From Bacillota bacterium (GTDB taxonomy: Bacteria; Bacillota; Clostridia; Caldicoprobacterales; DTU083): a DNA stretch of 42,263 bases. The notes under the pieces were generated by a model, which had not been told where the DNA came from, did not search any database, and was given only the letters and a program-made list of their open reading frames with translations. Positions 1 to 7,131 of this stretch are shown one piece after another (position 1 is the first letter of the stretch; each line of letters begins with the position of its first letter). The stretch is taken from assembly GCA_029777885.1 (NCBI GenBank), contig JAKORJ010000119.1, positions 1 to 42,263 on the forward strand, read 5' to 3'. The position numbers were made by a program, and so were the translations under genes.

Positions 1-330
1 CTCTATCCCGTGCTTATAGCGCTGGTATGCATACTAGGGCTGATCACAGGCTTCCTGGCTGCCAACAGCCGACGGGAGGATATAGCCATCATGCGCAGCC
101 TGGGGACCCAAAAGCGACGGATCTTCGCAACGATACTATATGAGCAGGCCTTGCTGCTATTGATCGGTATTATTCCGGCTGTGGCGATATGGTATGCCCG
201 AGAGGGCACAGCCCAGCTTGTTACACCTGGAGTCTATGCATTTTTAGTGTGCTATGTCTTAAGCGCTGGTTTCTCGACATTGCTGCACAATGCCAGGAGC
301 GCGCTATCGATCCTATGGGAGAATGAATAA
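1..330 (+). CDS. FtsX/MacB-type ABC transporter permease, C-terminal fragment
   Basis: The reading frame is open from the window edge, so only the last 109 residues are visible. They show a hydrophobic helix, then a cytoplasmic stretch containing MRSLGTQKRRI, then two more hydrophobic helices. This pattern is typical of the final transmembrane core of FtsX/MacB-like permeases, where the R-x-LG segment contacts the ATPase. The stop lies 9 bases before the start of an ABC ATPase of the matching LolD/MacB class, so the two almost certainly form one transporter. Such systems extrude peptides or lipoproteins or act as mechanotransmitters; the substrate cannot be told. The start and the extracytoplasmic domain lie outside the window. 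Confidence 0.8.
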   Translation, partial: LYPVLIALVCILGLITGFLAANSRREDIAIMRSLGTQKRRIFATILYEQALLLLIGIIPAVAIWYAREGTAQLVTPGVYAFLVCYVLSAGFSTLLHNARSALSILWENE

Positions 331-339
331 GGAGGCAGT

Positions 340-1008
340 ATGAGTATCATTTCGCTTAATTCAGTACGTTACGCGTACAGCAACAAATATCAGACAGTGG
401 AGGCCCTAAAGGATGTCAGCTGTTCCTTTGAGCAGGGCCGTATATATGCCATCGTCGGCAAGAGCGGCAGCGGCAAGTCAACCATGCTTTCACTGATGGC
501 TGGCCTGGATGTGCCCAATGAGGGCGATGTGCTCTTCCGTGGTGTTTCTACCCGCACCCTTGACAGGGATGCATTCCGCCGCAAGGACGTGGCGATCATC
601 TACCAGAACTTTCGGCTTTTCCCGCTGCTGACAGCCCTTGAGAACGTGATGTATCCAATGGAGCTTCAGGGCGTGCGCCCGCGGGAAGCCAAAAAGCGCG
701 CCGAGGAGTATATCAGGAGTGTGAACCTGACCGATGCAGTGTTCAACCGTTTCCCCTCCATGCTCTCAGGCGGTGAGCAGCAGCGCGTAGCCATAGCCCG
801 GGCGCTGGCGATGGATACGGATCTTATCCTCGCAGACGAACCCACGGGCAACCTGGACAGCACGACTTCCCGCAACATTATCGCTTTGCTTGCCCGTCTC
901 GCACATGAGCGCAACTACTGCGTTGTGGTGGTTACCCATGATATGAGCCTGCTCGATATGATGGATGTGACATATCACATGCGCGACGGCGTATTATATA
1001 AGGAATAG
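340..1008 (+). CDS. ABC transporter ATP-binding protein, LolD/MacB type
   Basis: This 222-residue protein has the full set of ABC ATPase motifs: Walker [10 protein letters not shown] (residues 40-48), a Q-loop glutamine near 89, the signature LSGGEQQR (142-149), Walker B LILADEP (162-168) and a switch histidine in VVVTHD. Length and motif spelling match the LolD/MacB/FtsE group that partners FtsX-type permeases. It follows the permease fragment by 9 bases behind the SD site AGGAGG, so the pair is co-transcribed. It powers the transporter from the cytoplasmic face. The substrate is unknown. A lipoprotein sorting role of the Lol type is unlikely in a Gram-positive cell, whereas peptide or antibiotic export is possible. 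Confidence 0.88.
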   Translation: MSIISLNSVRYAYSNKYQTVEALKDVSCSFEQGRIYAIVGKSGSGKSTMLSLMAGLDVPNEGDVLFRGVSTRTLDRDAFRRKDVAIIYQNFRLFPLLTALENVMYPMELQGVRPREAKKRAEEYIRSVNLTDAVFNRFPSMLSGGEQQRVAIARALAMDTDLILADEPTGNLDSTTSRNIIALLARLAHERNYCVVVVTHDMSLLDMMDVTYHMRDGVLYKE

Positions 1009-1089
1009 CTGCCCTTGCTTCATTAATGAATAAGCTTAGGATCACGGAAACGATAAAAATCGGTGTAAATTTGAAGACGGAGGCAGATC

Positions 1090-1839
1090 ATGTTAAGGGA
1101 TTTTACGAGAGAAAAGCTCGATATTATCGTACAGGCAGGCCAGTCCAATGCAGCAGGTAGCGGAGTAGGCCCTGCAGAAGACCCATATATGCCGAGCGAT
1201 GATATTTGGTTTCTTAATGAAGACTTCACGATCTCGGTTGCCCGGGAATATGTTTGGCAAAACGAAACGATAGGGAATTTTGCCCTGTCATTTGCCAAAA
1301 GGTATGTGGAGGACGGAAGGCTCAAAGAGGGCAGGAAGGTGCTTATAATAAGATCGGCAGAAGGGGGAACCGGATTCCTGGATAAACGCTGGGGCTTGAC
1401 CGACGACCTGTTCTTAAGAATGATGGACCAGATCAGGACCGCACTGGAACTGAACCCGGAAAACCGGCTGGTAGCCTTTCTTTGGCACCAGGGGGAAACA
1501 GATGCCGGGCTTCATGCCAACAGGGAACTGCACTATAAAAATCTGTTCAACCTGATAAGCGCGGTCAGAGATACCTTTGGCTACAAGGCTCTTCCTTTCA
1601 TAGCAGGTGATTTTGTAGAGCAGTGGAAAAATGACAACATCGATATTTGTAGGCCTGTGATAGATGCCATCAAGGATGTATGTGCGAATATCGGCCATGC
1701 AGCTTTTGTTGAGACAGGCGGCCTGAAATCCAATGATCAAATGCTGGGCAACCAGGATACCATTCACTTTTCCAGGGATGCATTAAACAAACTGGGCCTT
1801 AGATACTACGACGCTTTTTGCAGGATAATAGACAAGTAA
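1090..1839 (+). CDS. SASA-type carbohydrate esterase (sialate O-acetylesterase-like)
   Basis: The 249-residue product has the SGNH-hydrolase layout of the SASA/CE6 carbohydrate esterase family. The nucleophile motif is GQSN (17-20), the block II/III motif is WHQGETDAG (132-140), and a C-terminal DTIHFS supplies the histidine. Family members remove acetyl groups from sialic acid or xylan. There is no signal peptide, so it probably acts inside the cell on imported sugar. Start ATG 1090 follows a GGAGG site with normal spacing. It stands alone between the ABC transporter and a shared terminator, with no glycoside hydrolase beside it. The exact substrate is not visible. Confidence 0.78.
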   Translation: MLRDFTREKLDIIVQAGQSNAAGSGVGPAEDPYMPSDDIWFLNEDFTISVAREYVWQNETIGNFALSFAKRYVEDGRLKEGRKVLIIRSAEGGTGFLDKRWGLTDDLFLRMMDQIRTALELNPENRLVAFLWHQGETDAGLHANRELHYKNLFNLISAVRDTFGYKALPFIAGDFVEQWKNDNIDICRPVIDAIKDVCANIGHAAFVETGGLKSNDQMLGNQDTIHFSRDALNKLGLRYYDAFCRIIDK

Positions 1840-1860
1840 ACAAAGCCAACTTGTTCCACA

Positions 1861-1896
1861 ATAAAACCAGCTTAGTTAAGCTGGCTTTATTTTTAT
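1861..1896. terminator. Bidirectional rho-independent terminator
   Basis: The stem CCAGCTTA / TAAGCTGG with a 2-base loop is extended by flanking A and T runs that also pair. T-rich sequence lies downstream on both strands. It sits between the convergent esterase gene and the minus-strand cotF, and can serve both. Confidence 0.85.
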
Positions 1897-1919
1897 GCGT
1901 TCCGTTATAAGGGTATAGC

Positions 1920-2435
1920 CTATTGCACCTTATACAGGCCTTTCTTTTTCATGTAGTTGAATATACCCTCGCCATGCTGCTGCTCTTCCTTCTGGATATG
2001 GTTGAGCACCTGGCGGGCATTGGTATCCTGGAACTCGAATACTGCTGTATTGTATGCGCTGGACACGTATTTCTCGGTCATCAGCATGTCAGTGCACAGG
2101 GCTTCATCTGACTGGTTCTGCATAGCCTGCATTCCCTGCTGCTGTCCCTGTTGTTGCTGTTGCTGGGCCTGCTGGCCCTGGCCTTGAGCCGCTTGCTGCT
2201 GGTCCTGCTTTTGCTGCTGCTGTTGCTGTTGCTGCTGCGGGTTTGGCACCTGGCCGCTGAGTAGCTGGTTGATGGTGTTGTAATGCTGCTGTTCCTGCTT
2301 GGCAAAGGCCTGAAACATTTGTTTGAGTTCAGGGTCAGTTGCCTGCGCCGCATAGTTGTTGTACTTCAGGATGCAGATTTGCTCGTGTTTTTTCTGGTCT
2401 TCCAGTAAATACCTTTCCTTTTGTGACAGATTCAT
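1920..2435 (-). CDS. CotF-family spore coat protein with Gln-rich linker
   Basis: The protein is 171 residues from ATG 2435, which lies behind AGGAGGTG; an upstream in-frame ATG at 2459 has no comparable site. The N-terminal part (about 1-55) and the C-terminal part (about 105-171) are helical. They carry E-Q-Q-H type repeats and the ending HIQKEEQQHGEGIFNYMKKK, which is the hallmark of CotF/ferritin-like coat proteins (PF07875). Between them is a linker of about 45 residues made almost only of Gln with Gly and Ala. Family members are spore coat components made late in the mother cell. It is monocistronic on the minus strand and ends at a shared terminator. The Gln linker is longer and purer than usual for the family. 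Confidence 0.85.
   Translation of the reverse strand: MNLSQKERYLLEDQKKHEQICILKYNNYAAQATDPELKQMFQAFAKQEQQHYNTINQLLSGQVPNPQQQQQQQQQKQDQQQAAQGQGQQAQQQQQQGQQQGMQAMQNQSDEALCTDMLMTEKYVSSAYNTAVFEFQDTNARQVLNHIQKEEQQHGEGIFNYMKKKGLYKVQ
2131..2240. repeat. CTG/TTG triplet-rich low-complexity tract inside cotF
   Basis: A dense run of tgc/tgt/ctg triplets on the plus strand encodes the poly-Gln linker of the CotF-like protein on the minus strand. Interruptions by GGG, GCC and similar triplets make it an imperfect microsatellite. Confidence 0.8.
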
Positions 2436-2475
2436 TTTATTAACGCACCTCCTAGGCATTAGTTTGCTGGAAACG

Positions 2476-2489
2476 GGAATATTTATTCC
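2476..2489. promoter_or_regulatory. Palindrome GGAATA-TT-TATTCC upstream of cotF
   Basis: A perfect 6-bp inverted repeat with a 2-bp centre lies about 40 bases upstream of the cotF start, in the divergent cotF/dehydrogenase intergenic region. It could be an operator. No regulator is identified. Confidence 0.3.
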
Positions 2490-2551
2490 ACGCGTCGGAT
2501 GAAATCCACGCTAATTTTCGAATAGCCGGGCAACAGGCTGGTTTTTTCAGG

Positions 2552-2580
2552 TTGCTCACCAATTCGACATCTTATATAAT
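2552..2580 (+). promoter_or_regulatory. Putative sigma-A promoter for the dehydrogenase-isomerase pair
   Basis: TTGCTC at 2552-2557, a 17-base spacer, and a perfect TATAAT at 2575-2580. It lies 84 bases upstream of the Gfo/Idh/MocA start. Confidence 0.55.
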
Positions 2581-2663
2581 TTAAATGTTGATAAAATCAG
2601 ACAGCCGGATCGCTTGCTTATCAGCAGCAGGCTGCCAAAGGTTCTAGTGGGGAGGAAGCTTAC

Positions 2664-3692
2664 ATGAAAAAGTTCAAGGTCGGTGTCATCGGATGTGGCA
2701 CAATTTCACCGATGCATTTGCAATCACTGAAGATGGTTGAAAACGTACAGCTTGAGGCAGTCTGCGATGTGGTCAAAGAGAGGGCTGTGGATAAGGCAAA
2801 CCGTTACGGCTGCAGGTATTATACTGACTATAAAGAGATGCTGGACAGGGAAAACCTTGATGCAGTCCACGTATGTACACCTCATTATCTCCATGCGCCT
2901 ATGGCGATTTATGCGGCAAACCGGGGTGTGAACGTCCTTACGGAAAAGCCTATGGCCATCAGCCTGCAGGACGCCGATACCATGGTAAAGGTGGCCATGG
3001 ATAACAATGTGACCCTTGGAGTTATCTTTCAAAACCGGTATAACTCAGCGTCTGTCCTGATAAAAAATACCCTGGAATCCGGTGAACTAGGCAGGATCAT
3101 TTCAGGCAGGCTGTCTGTGATATGGCATCGTTCTGATGCTTATTACAGCGAAAGCGACTGGAGAGGCACCCTGGACAAGGAAGGCGGCGGGGTGATCATA
3201 AACCAGTCCATCCATACGCTGGACCTTATGAGATGGTTTGTGGATGCACCCATAGACTATGTGGAAGCCAGCATATCCAACCGGTGCCATCCAAAGGTTG
3301 AGGTCGAGGATTGTGCGGAAGGCGTTATAGCTTATAAAAACGGGGTTAGCGCCTTGTTTTATGTGACCACTAACTACAGCTACGATGTACCAGTCGAGCT
3401 GGAGCTGCACTGTGAAAAGGGCGTGGCAAAGCTCATAGCCGATAAGGCTGTCATCAGGTTCAAAGACGGCAGGGAAGTGAGTGCCGATCTGGATGAAAGT
3501 GAAGTAATGGACTATGGGGACGGCGTAAAGAGCTATTGGGGCTTTAGCCATTACAAGCAAATCCGCGCATTCTATGAGTCACTTGCCAAGGGCGAGAAGC
3601 CGTTTATAGACGGGACGGAAGCCAGGAAGACCCAGGAAATGGTTTGTGCCATTTACAGGTCAGGCAAAGAAAATAGAAGAATATACCTGTAA
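2664..3692 (+). CDS. Gfo/Idh/MocA family NAD(P)-dependent dehydrogenase
   Basis: The 342-residue protein begins with a Rossmann motif GVIGCGTISPMH (7-18). It carries the family signature TEKPMA (93-98, catalytic Lys in EKP) and GGGVIINQSIHTLDL in the second half, where the His of the substrate site lies. Members oxidise sugars, inositols or related polyols. The start follows GGGAGGAAG. A TIM-barrel sugar isomerase follows within 50 bases, a pairing typical of inositol or keto-sugar catabolism cassettes. No transporter or kinase accompanies the pair, so the substrate remains open. Confidence 0.88.
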   Translation: MKKFKVGVIGCGTISPMHLQSLKMVENVQLEAVCDVVKERAVDKANRYGCRYYTDYKEMLDRENLDAVHVCTPHYLHAPMAIYAANRGVNVLTEKPMAISLQDADTMVKVAMDNNVTLGVIFQNRYNSASVLIKNTLESGELGRIISGRLSVIWHRSDAYYSESDWRGTLDKEGGGVIINQSIHTLDLMRWFVDAPIDYVEASISNRCHPKVEVEDCAEGVIAYKNGVSALFYVTTNYSYDVPVELELHCEKGVAKLIADKAVIRFKDGREVSADLDESEVMDYGDGVKSYWGFSHYKQIRAFYESLAKGEKPFIDGTEARKTQEMVCAIYRSGKENRRIYL

Positions 3693-3738
3693 ATCATGTT
3701 ATAATATTGTTATAAAGTCTGGAAAAGGAGGACTGCTT

Positions 3739-4596
3739 ATGAAACCGTTCAAGATTGGTGTAATGGTAGACTCTTTCCGTGTCGGGCTCGTAGAAGGTAT
3801 AAAGAAAGCCAGGGAAACCGGGGCAGAAGGCATACAGATATATGCAACCCATGGCGAAATGTCGCCCCAGAACCTGGACTCAAAAAGGCGCAAAGAAATC
3901 CTCGACATCATTAAGTCCAACGGGCTTGTTGTGTCTGCCCTGTGCGGCGATATGGGAGGCCATGGCTTTGCCATAAGAGCAGACAACAAGGCTAGGATTG
4001 AGCAGTCAATGCGGATAGTGGATCTGGCCAGGGACCTGGAGACTAACGTGGTGACGACCCATATCGGTGTCATCCCCGCAGACCACGGGCATGACAGGTA
4101 CAAGGTCCTGCAGGATGCCCTTGGCGAGCTTGGTGAGTATGCCGAAAAGACGGGAGCTGTTTTTGCAATCGAAACAGGCCCGGAAAAGGCTGTGGTTTTG
4201 AAGGGCTTTATCGACAGCCTTCATACGAAGGGTGTCGGTGTCAATTTCGACCCGGCCAATCTGGTCATGGTTACGGATGATGACCCTGTAGAAGCGGTAA
4301 AAATCCTGAAAGACTACATCGTACATACCCATGCAAAGGATGGCATAATGAAGAAGAAAACCGATCCGGAGCTTGTTTACAACTACTTCGCGGAAGGCGG
4401 GATAGAGGACATGCGCCTGGAGGATTACTTTGCCGAGACTCCGCTAGGCCAGGGGAGCGTTGATTTCCCCAATTATCTGAAAGCCCTGGAAGATATCGGC
4501 TACAAAGGCTTCCTGACTATTGAGCGCGAAGTGGGTCCTGACCCGGAAAGGGACATCAGGCTGGCAGTGGATTTTCTGAAAAATTTGATCAGATAG
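3739..4596 (+). CDS. Sugar phosphate isomerase/epimerase (xylose isomerase-like TIM barrel)
   Basis: The start is ATG 3739 behind AAAAGGAGG; an earlier in-frame ATG at 3646 lies inside the previous gene and has no SD. The 285-residue product has metal-ligand stretches in the usual order for AP-endonuclease-2-like TIM barrels: AIETGPE, NFDPANL, HTHAKDG and LTIEREVG. Such enzymes epimerise or isomerise sugars or inosose, or act as dehydratases. Placement directly after the Gfo/Idh/MocA gene suggests consecutive steps on one sugar or cyclitol. No signal peptide is visible. A narrower name such as IolE or IolI is not justified. Confidence 0.85.
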   Translation: MKPFKIGVMVDSFRVGLVEGIKKARETGAEGIQIYATHGEMSPQNLDSKRRKEILDIIKSNGLVVSALCGDMGGHGFAIRADNKARIEQSMRIVDLARDLETNVVTTHIGVIPADHGHDRYKVLQDALGELGEYAEKTGAVFAIETGPEKAVVLKGFIDSLHTKGVGVNFDPANLVMVTDDDPVEAVKILKDYIVHTHAKDGIMKKKTDPELVYNYFAEGGIEDMRLEDYFAETPLGQGSVDFPNYLKALEDIGYKGFLTIEREVGPDPERDIRLAVDFLKNLIR

Positions 4597-4626
4597 CAGT
4601 TACAAGTCGGAATTCTCGGTTTGCGA

Positions 4627-4714
4627 GATAAAGTCACGGTCTATGGGCTTAAAAATTGTCTGCCATAATTGTAGATTTTAATTGCGCGGATGAATAGATC
4701 CGTGACTTTTTATC
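4627..4714. repeat. Imperfect inverted repeat flanking about 60 bases
   Basis: GATAAAGTCACGG (4627-4639) is matched by CCGTGACTTTTTATC (4700-4714), a reverse complement with two extra T. The repeat ends just upstream of the ribosome-binding site of the regulator remnant, so it may be its leader structure or operator. The gap from 4597 to 5349 holds this repeat, the remnant, a terminator and a promoter, and nothing else I recognise. Confidence 0.45.
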
Positions 4715-4731
4715 TTACGGAGGTCAGAGTC

Positions 4732-5046
4732 ATGGAGAAGAAGTCCATAGGCGGGTTCATAGCTGCCCTGCGGAAGGCAAACGGGCTTACCGCCTTTTTT
4801 TAGGTTTTGGCCTCTATACTGATATCACTGCCACTGGTTTTGTTTACTTCAGGCCACTACATTGAAAGCGTATTGCATGCCGGTATATATTTCCCAATGG
4901 TTTTTGTAGTAGTACTACCGCTTTTGGCAGCTCTCTTCATTTGCTTAAAAAAACCATACCAGGCTATGATAACAGGCAATAAGCTATCAAACAGCATAAA
5001 CAAAAGCTTTTCTAGTGTTTGCAATAATTCACCATGCCATCAATAA
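4732..5046 (+). pseudogene. Remnant of an XRE-type HTH regulator with C-terminal membrane domain
   Basis: Behind a good SD (ACGGAGG, 4717-4723), ATG 4732 opens 23 codons that read MEKKSIGGFIAALRKANGLT, the recognisable start of the XRE-type HTH regulators common in Clostridia. Where the family continues with a Q-K-E-L helix the frame instead reads A-F-F and stops at TAG 4801. The same frame resumes at once with two hydrophobic helices (4807-4960), resembling the membrane tail such regulators often carry. I infer an internal deletion that removed most of the HTH and linker, leaving both ends. The remaining tail after about 4980 looks like decayed sequence. The alternative is a short peptide followed by an unrelated small membrane protein. 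Confidence 0.6.
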
Positions 5047-5113
5047 ACAAGATCTACATCAAGCACAATGAAAACGATCGGGCTTTAATGCCAAATATCA
5101 TTAAGCATCCCTG

Positions 5114-5157
5114 AGCACCCTTTCTCTGCAGAGGGGTCCGGAAAGGGTGCTTTTTTT
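5114..5157 (+). terminator. Rho-independent terminator
   Basis: The stem GCACCCTTTC (5115-5124) pairs with GAAAGGGTGC (5141-5150) and is followed by seven T. It closes the regulator remnant and insulates the downstream amino-acid operon. Confidence 0.9.
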
Positions 5158-5257
5158 GTATAAAAGCTGACTCGATAAAAACATAGTGATTGCAATAATG
5201 CAGGCTATATGAATTATGTTGAAGTTTTATAGATATATATATGGATTTTCGTGATTT

Positions 5258-5286
5258 TTGCTATCTTGTATCTTTGAGTATATTAT
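5258..5286 (+). promoter_or_regulatory. Putative sigma-A promoter of the ACT-hom-lysC operon
   Basis: TTGCTA (5258-5263), a 17-base spacer and TATTAT (5281-5286), in AT-rich sequence 64 bases before the first gene. A small hairpin GTCCGT/ACGGAC (5315-5331) lies between promoter and SD. No lysine riboswitch or T-box is recognisable. Confidence 0.45.
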
Positions 5287-5349
5287 GATAAAATTCCACC
5301 AATCAGAAACAAATGTCCGTCATACACGGACAGAAGAAGGAGCGGAAGT

Positions 5350-5793
5350 ATGATGGATGATAATGTATATTACATTGTTAAACGTGATGTACTTCCCGAG
5401 GTTTTTCACAATGTTATCAAGGCAAAGCTGCTCCTGGCTACGGGACAGGCAGCCACGGTAAACGATGCGGTCAAGATGGCAGGGATCAGCCGCAGCGCTT
5501 TCTATAAATACAAGGATTCGGTGTTTTCCTTTTCCGAAGCCAACCGCGGCAAGATCGTGACCCTTGCCCTGACGCTCCTGGACCTGCCGGGCGTGCTTTC
5601 AAGCATACTCAACTCAATAGCCAGGCGCAGAGGAAACATACTCACAATTAATCAAAACATACCGATACACGGGACGGCTAATGTAACGATTTCTATCGAT
5701 ACAAGGCTGATGGAGGATGACCTTGAGGGGCTGATCCACGACCTAAGCGCCCTCAATGGTGTCCAGAAGATCGAAATCATAGGACAGGAGTAA
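5350..5793 (+). CDS. ACT domain-containing protein (UPF0735/PheB-like)
   Basis: The 147-residue protein has two parts. The N-terminal helical region (about 1-65) ends in an HTH-like AVKMAGISRSAFYKYKD. The C-terminal ACT domain (about 72-145) contains LLDLPGVLSSILNSIA. This matches the UPF0735 family, sometimes labelled PheB and usually found beside hom. ACT domains bind amino acids, so a sensing or regulatory role in the aspartate pathway is likely, but its molecular task is not established. The start ATG-ATG follows AGAAGGAG. It is the first gene of a three-gene operon, 14 bases before homoserine dehydrogenase. Confidence 0.85.
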   Translation: MMDDNVYYIVKRDVLPEVFHNVIKAKLLLATGQAATVNDAVKMAGISRSAFYKYKDSVFSFSEANRGKIVTLALTLLDLPGVLSSILNSIARRRGNILTINQNIPIHGTANVTISIDTRLMEDDLEGLIHDLSALNGVQKIEIIGQE

Positions 5794-5807
5794 ACGGGGG
5801 TAGTTGA

Positions 5808-7064
5808 ATGGCTGTAATCGGTATTTTAGGACATGGAACGGTGGGTTCCGGTGTAGCGGAGGTGCTGCTTAGGAACGGGAACGGCATTGAAAAAAAGACA
5901 GGTACGGTGCTGACCATAAAAAAGATATTTGACCGCAATAGCTTTCCGGATCTGCCTTATAGCCATCTGTTCACAAGGGATATTAGCGAAGTGCTGGATG
6001 ATCCTGAAATAGATATAGTGGTTGAGACCATGGGCGGCCTGGAACCGGCCTACAGCTATACAAAGCGGGCACTTGAGTCAGGCAAGTTCGTAGTGACTTC
6101 CAATAAGGAGCTGGTGGCAGAATACGGGCCCCTGCTTCAAAAAATAGCCCATCAGCATCATGTGGAATATTTCTATGAAGCCAGCGTCGGGGGCGGCATA
6201 CCCATAATCAGGCCTCTGAGGCAGTGCCTGGCCGCCAATAACATATATGAAATAACGGGCATATTGAACGGGACTACTAATTTTATACTAACTGAGATGC
6301 GAAAAAAAGGGAAGGACTTCGAAACTGCTCTCTCTGAAGCCCAGGCAAGAGGGTATGCTGAAAGAGATCCTTCCGCAGACATCTGCGGCTTTGATGCCCA
6401 GCGGAAAATAGCGATACTAAGCTCCATAGCCTTTGGACAAAAGGTTTTATACACCGATATCAATGCTGAGGGCATATCCCGCATTACAAAAGAGGATATG
6501 CTGAGCGCTGAAGAACTGGGATACGTCATAAAGCTGGTTGCCCATGCAACCCGCATGGGGGATGGCATATATGCCATGGTAAGCCCGATCATGCTGCCAC
6601 TCAGCCACCCCCTGGCGGATGTGGAGGATGTATTCAATGCAGTTTTAGTAAGGGGCGATGCCATAGGCGATGTGTTGTTCTATGGCAGGGGCGCAGGTAA
6701 ATACCCAACGGCCAGCGCTGTTATCGGGGATATAATCGAGGCGGCCAATTACCAGCCAAACGGTAACGGGACCGCAGCCATGCAGGATGAAGTAAGCGCG
6801 ACAGTGCTAGAACCTGACCATTTTATGTTTTTGTATAAGTTTTTCCTAAGGCTGAAAACAAAGGATGCCGAAGGTTTCAAAAAAGAGGTTTCAGCGAGCT
6901 TACCTGATGCAAGAGTCCATATATTCAAAAATCCCTTGCTGGACGGTGAAGCGGGAGTCTTAACAGGCGCAAGGAGTGAATCGGAGCTTCAAGGCATCAG
7001 GGATACCCTGGCATCGTTGGACAATACAATAACTGTTCTAAGTGTTTTCAAGGTGTCGGAGTAG
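5808..7064 (+). CDS. hom: Homoserine dehydrogenase
   Basis: The 418-residue enzyme reduces aspartate semialdehyde to homoserine, the branch point to threonine and methionine. The Rossmann motif GILGHGTVGSGV lies at 5-16. A catalytic-domain stretch TSNKELVAEYGP and the GILNGTTNFILT signature are present. The C-terminal 75 residues form an ACT-like regulatory domain, so the length is normal for the ACT-containing bacterial type. ATG 5808 follows a GGGGG-rich weak SD. It is followed after 67 bases by aspartokinase, so the first and third steps of the aspartate pathway are co-expressed. Threonine feedback is expected from the ACT domain but is not shown here. Confidence 0.95.
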   Translation: MAVIGILGHGTVGSGVAEVLLRNGNGIEKKTGTVLTIKKIFDRNSFPDLPYSHLFTRDISEVLDDPEIDIVVETMGGLEPAYSYTKRALESGKFVVTSNKELVAEYGPLLQKIAHQHHVEYFYEASVGGGIPIIRPLRQCLAANNIYEITGILNGTTNFILTEMRKKGKDFETALSEAQARGYAERDPSADICGFDAQRKIAILSSIAFGQKVLYTDINAEGISRITKEDMLSAEELGYVIKLVAHATRMGDGIYAMVSPIMLPLSHPLADVEDVFNAVLVRGDAIGDVLFYGRGAGKYPTASAVIGDIIEAANYQPNGNGTAAMQDEVSATVLEPDHFMFLYKFFLRLKTKDAEGFKKEVSASLPDARVHIFKNPLLDGEAGVLTGARSESELQGIRDTLASLDNTITVLSVFKVSE

Positions 7065-7131
7065 CATCTATACAGAATCGGATGCAGAAAAAGGATACAT
7101 GCGAACCGGATACAGACACGGAGGGATTTGC

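Noticed and set aside
2524-2548. Terminator-like AGCC/GGCT stem followed by T-run in the cotF-dehydrogenase gap
   Set aside because: Stem is only four base pairs and no plus-strand transcript is expected to arrive there.
5160-5349. Lysine riboswitch or T-box before the hom-lysC operon
   Set aside because: AT-rich sequence with only a small GTCCGT/ACGGAC hairpin; no T-box motif or riboswitch core recognisable.
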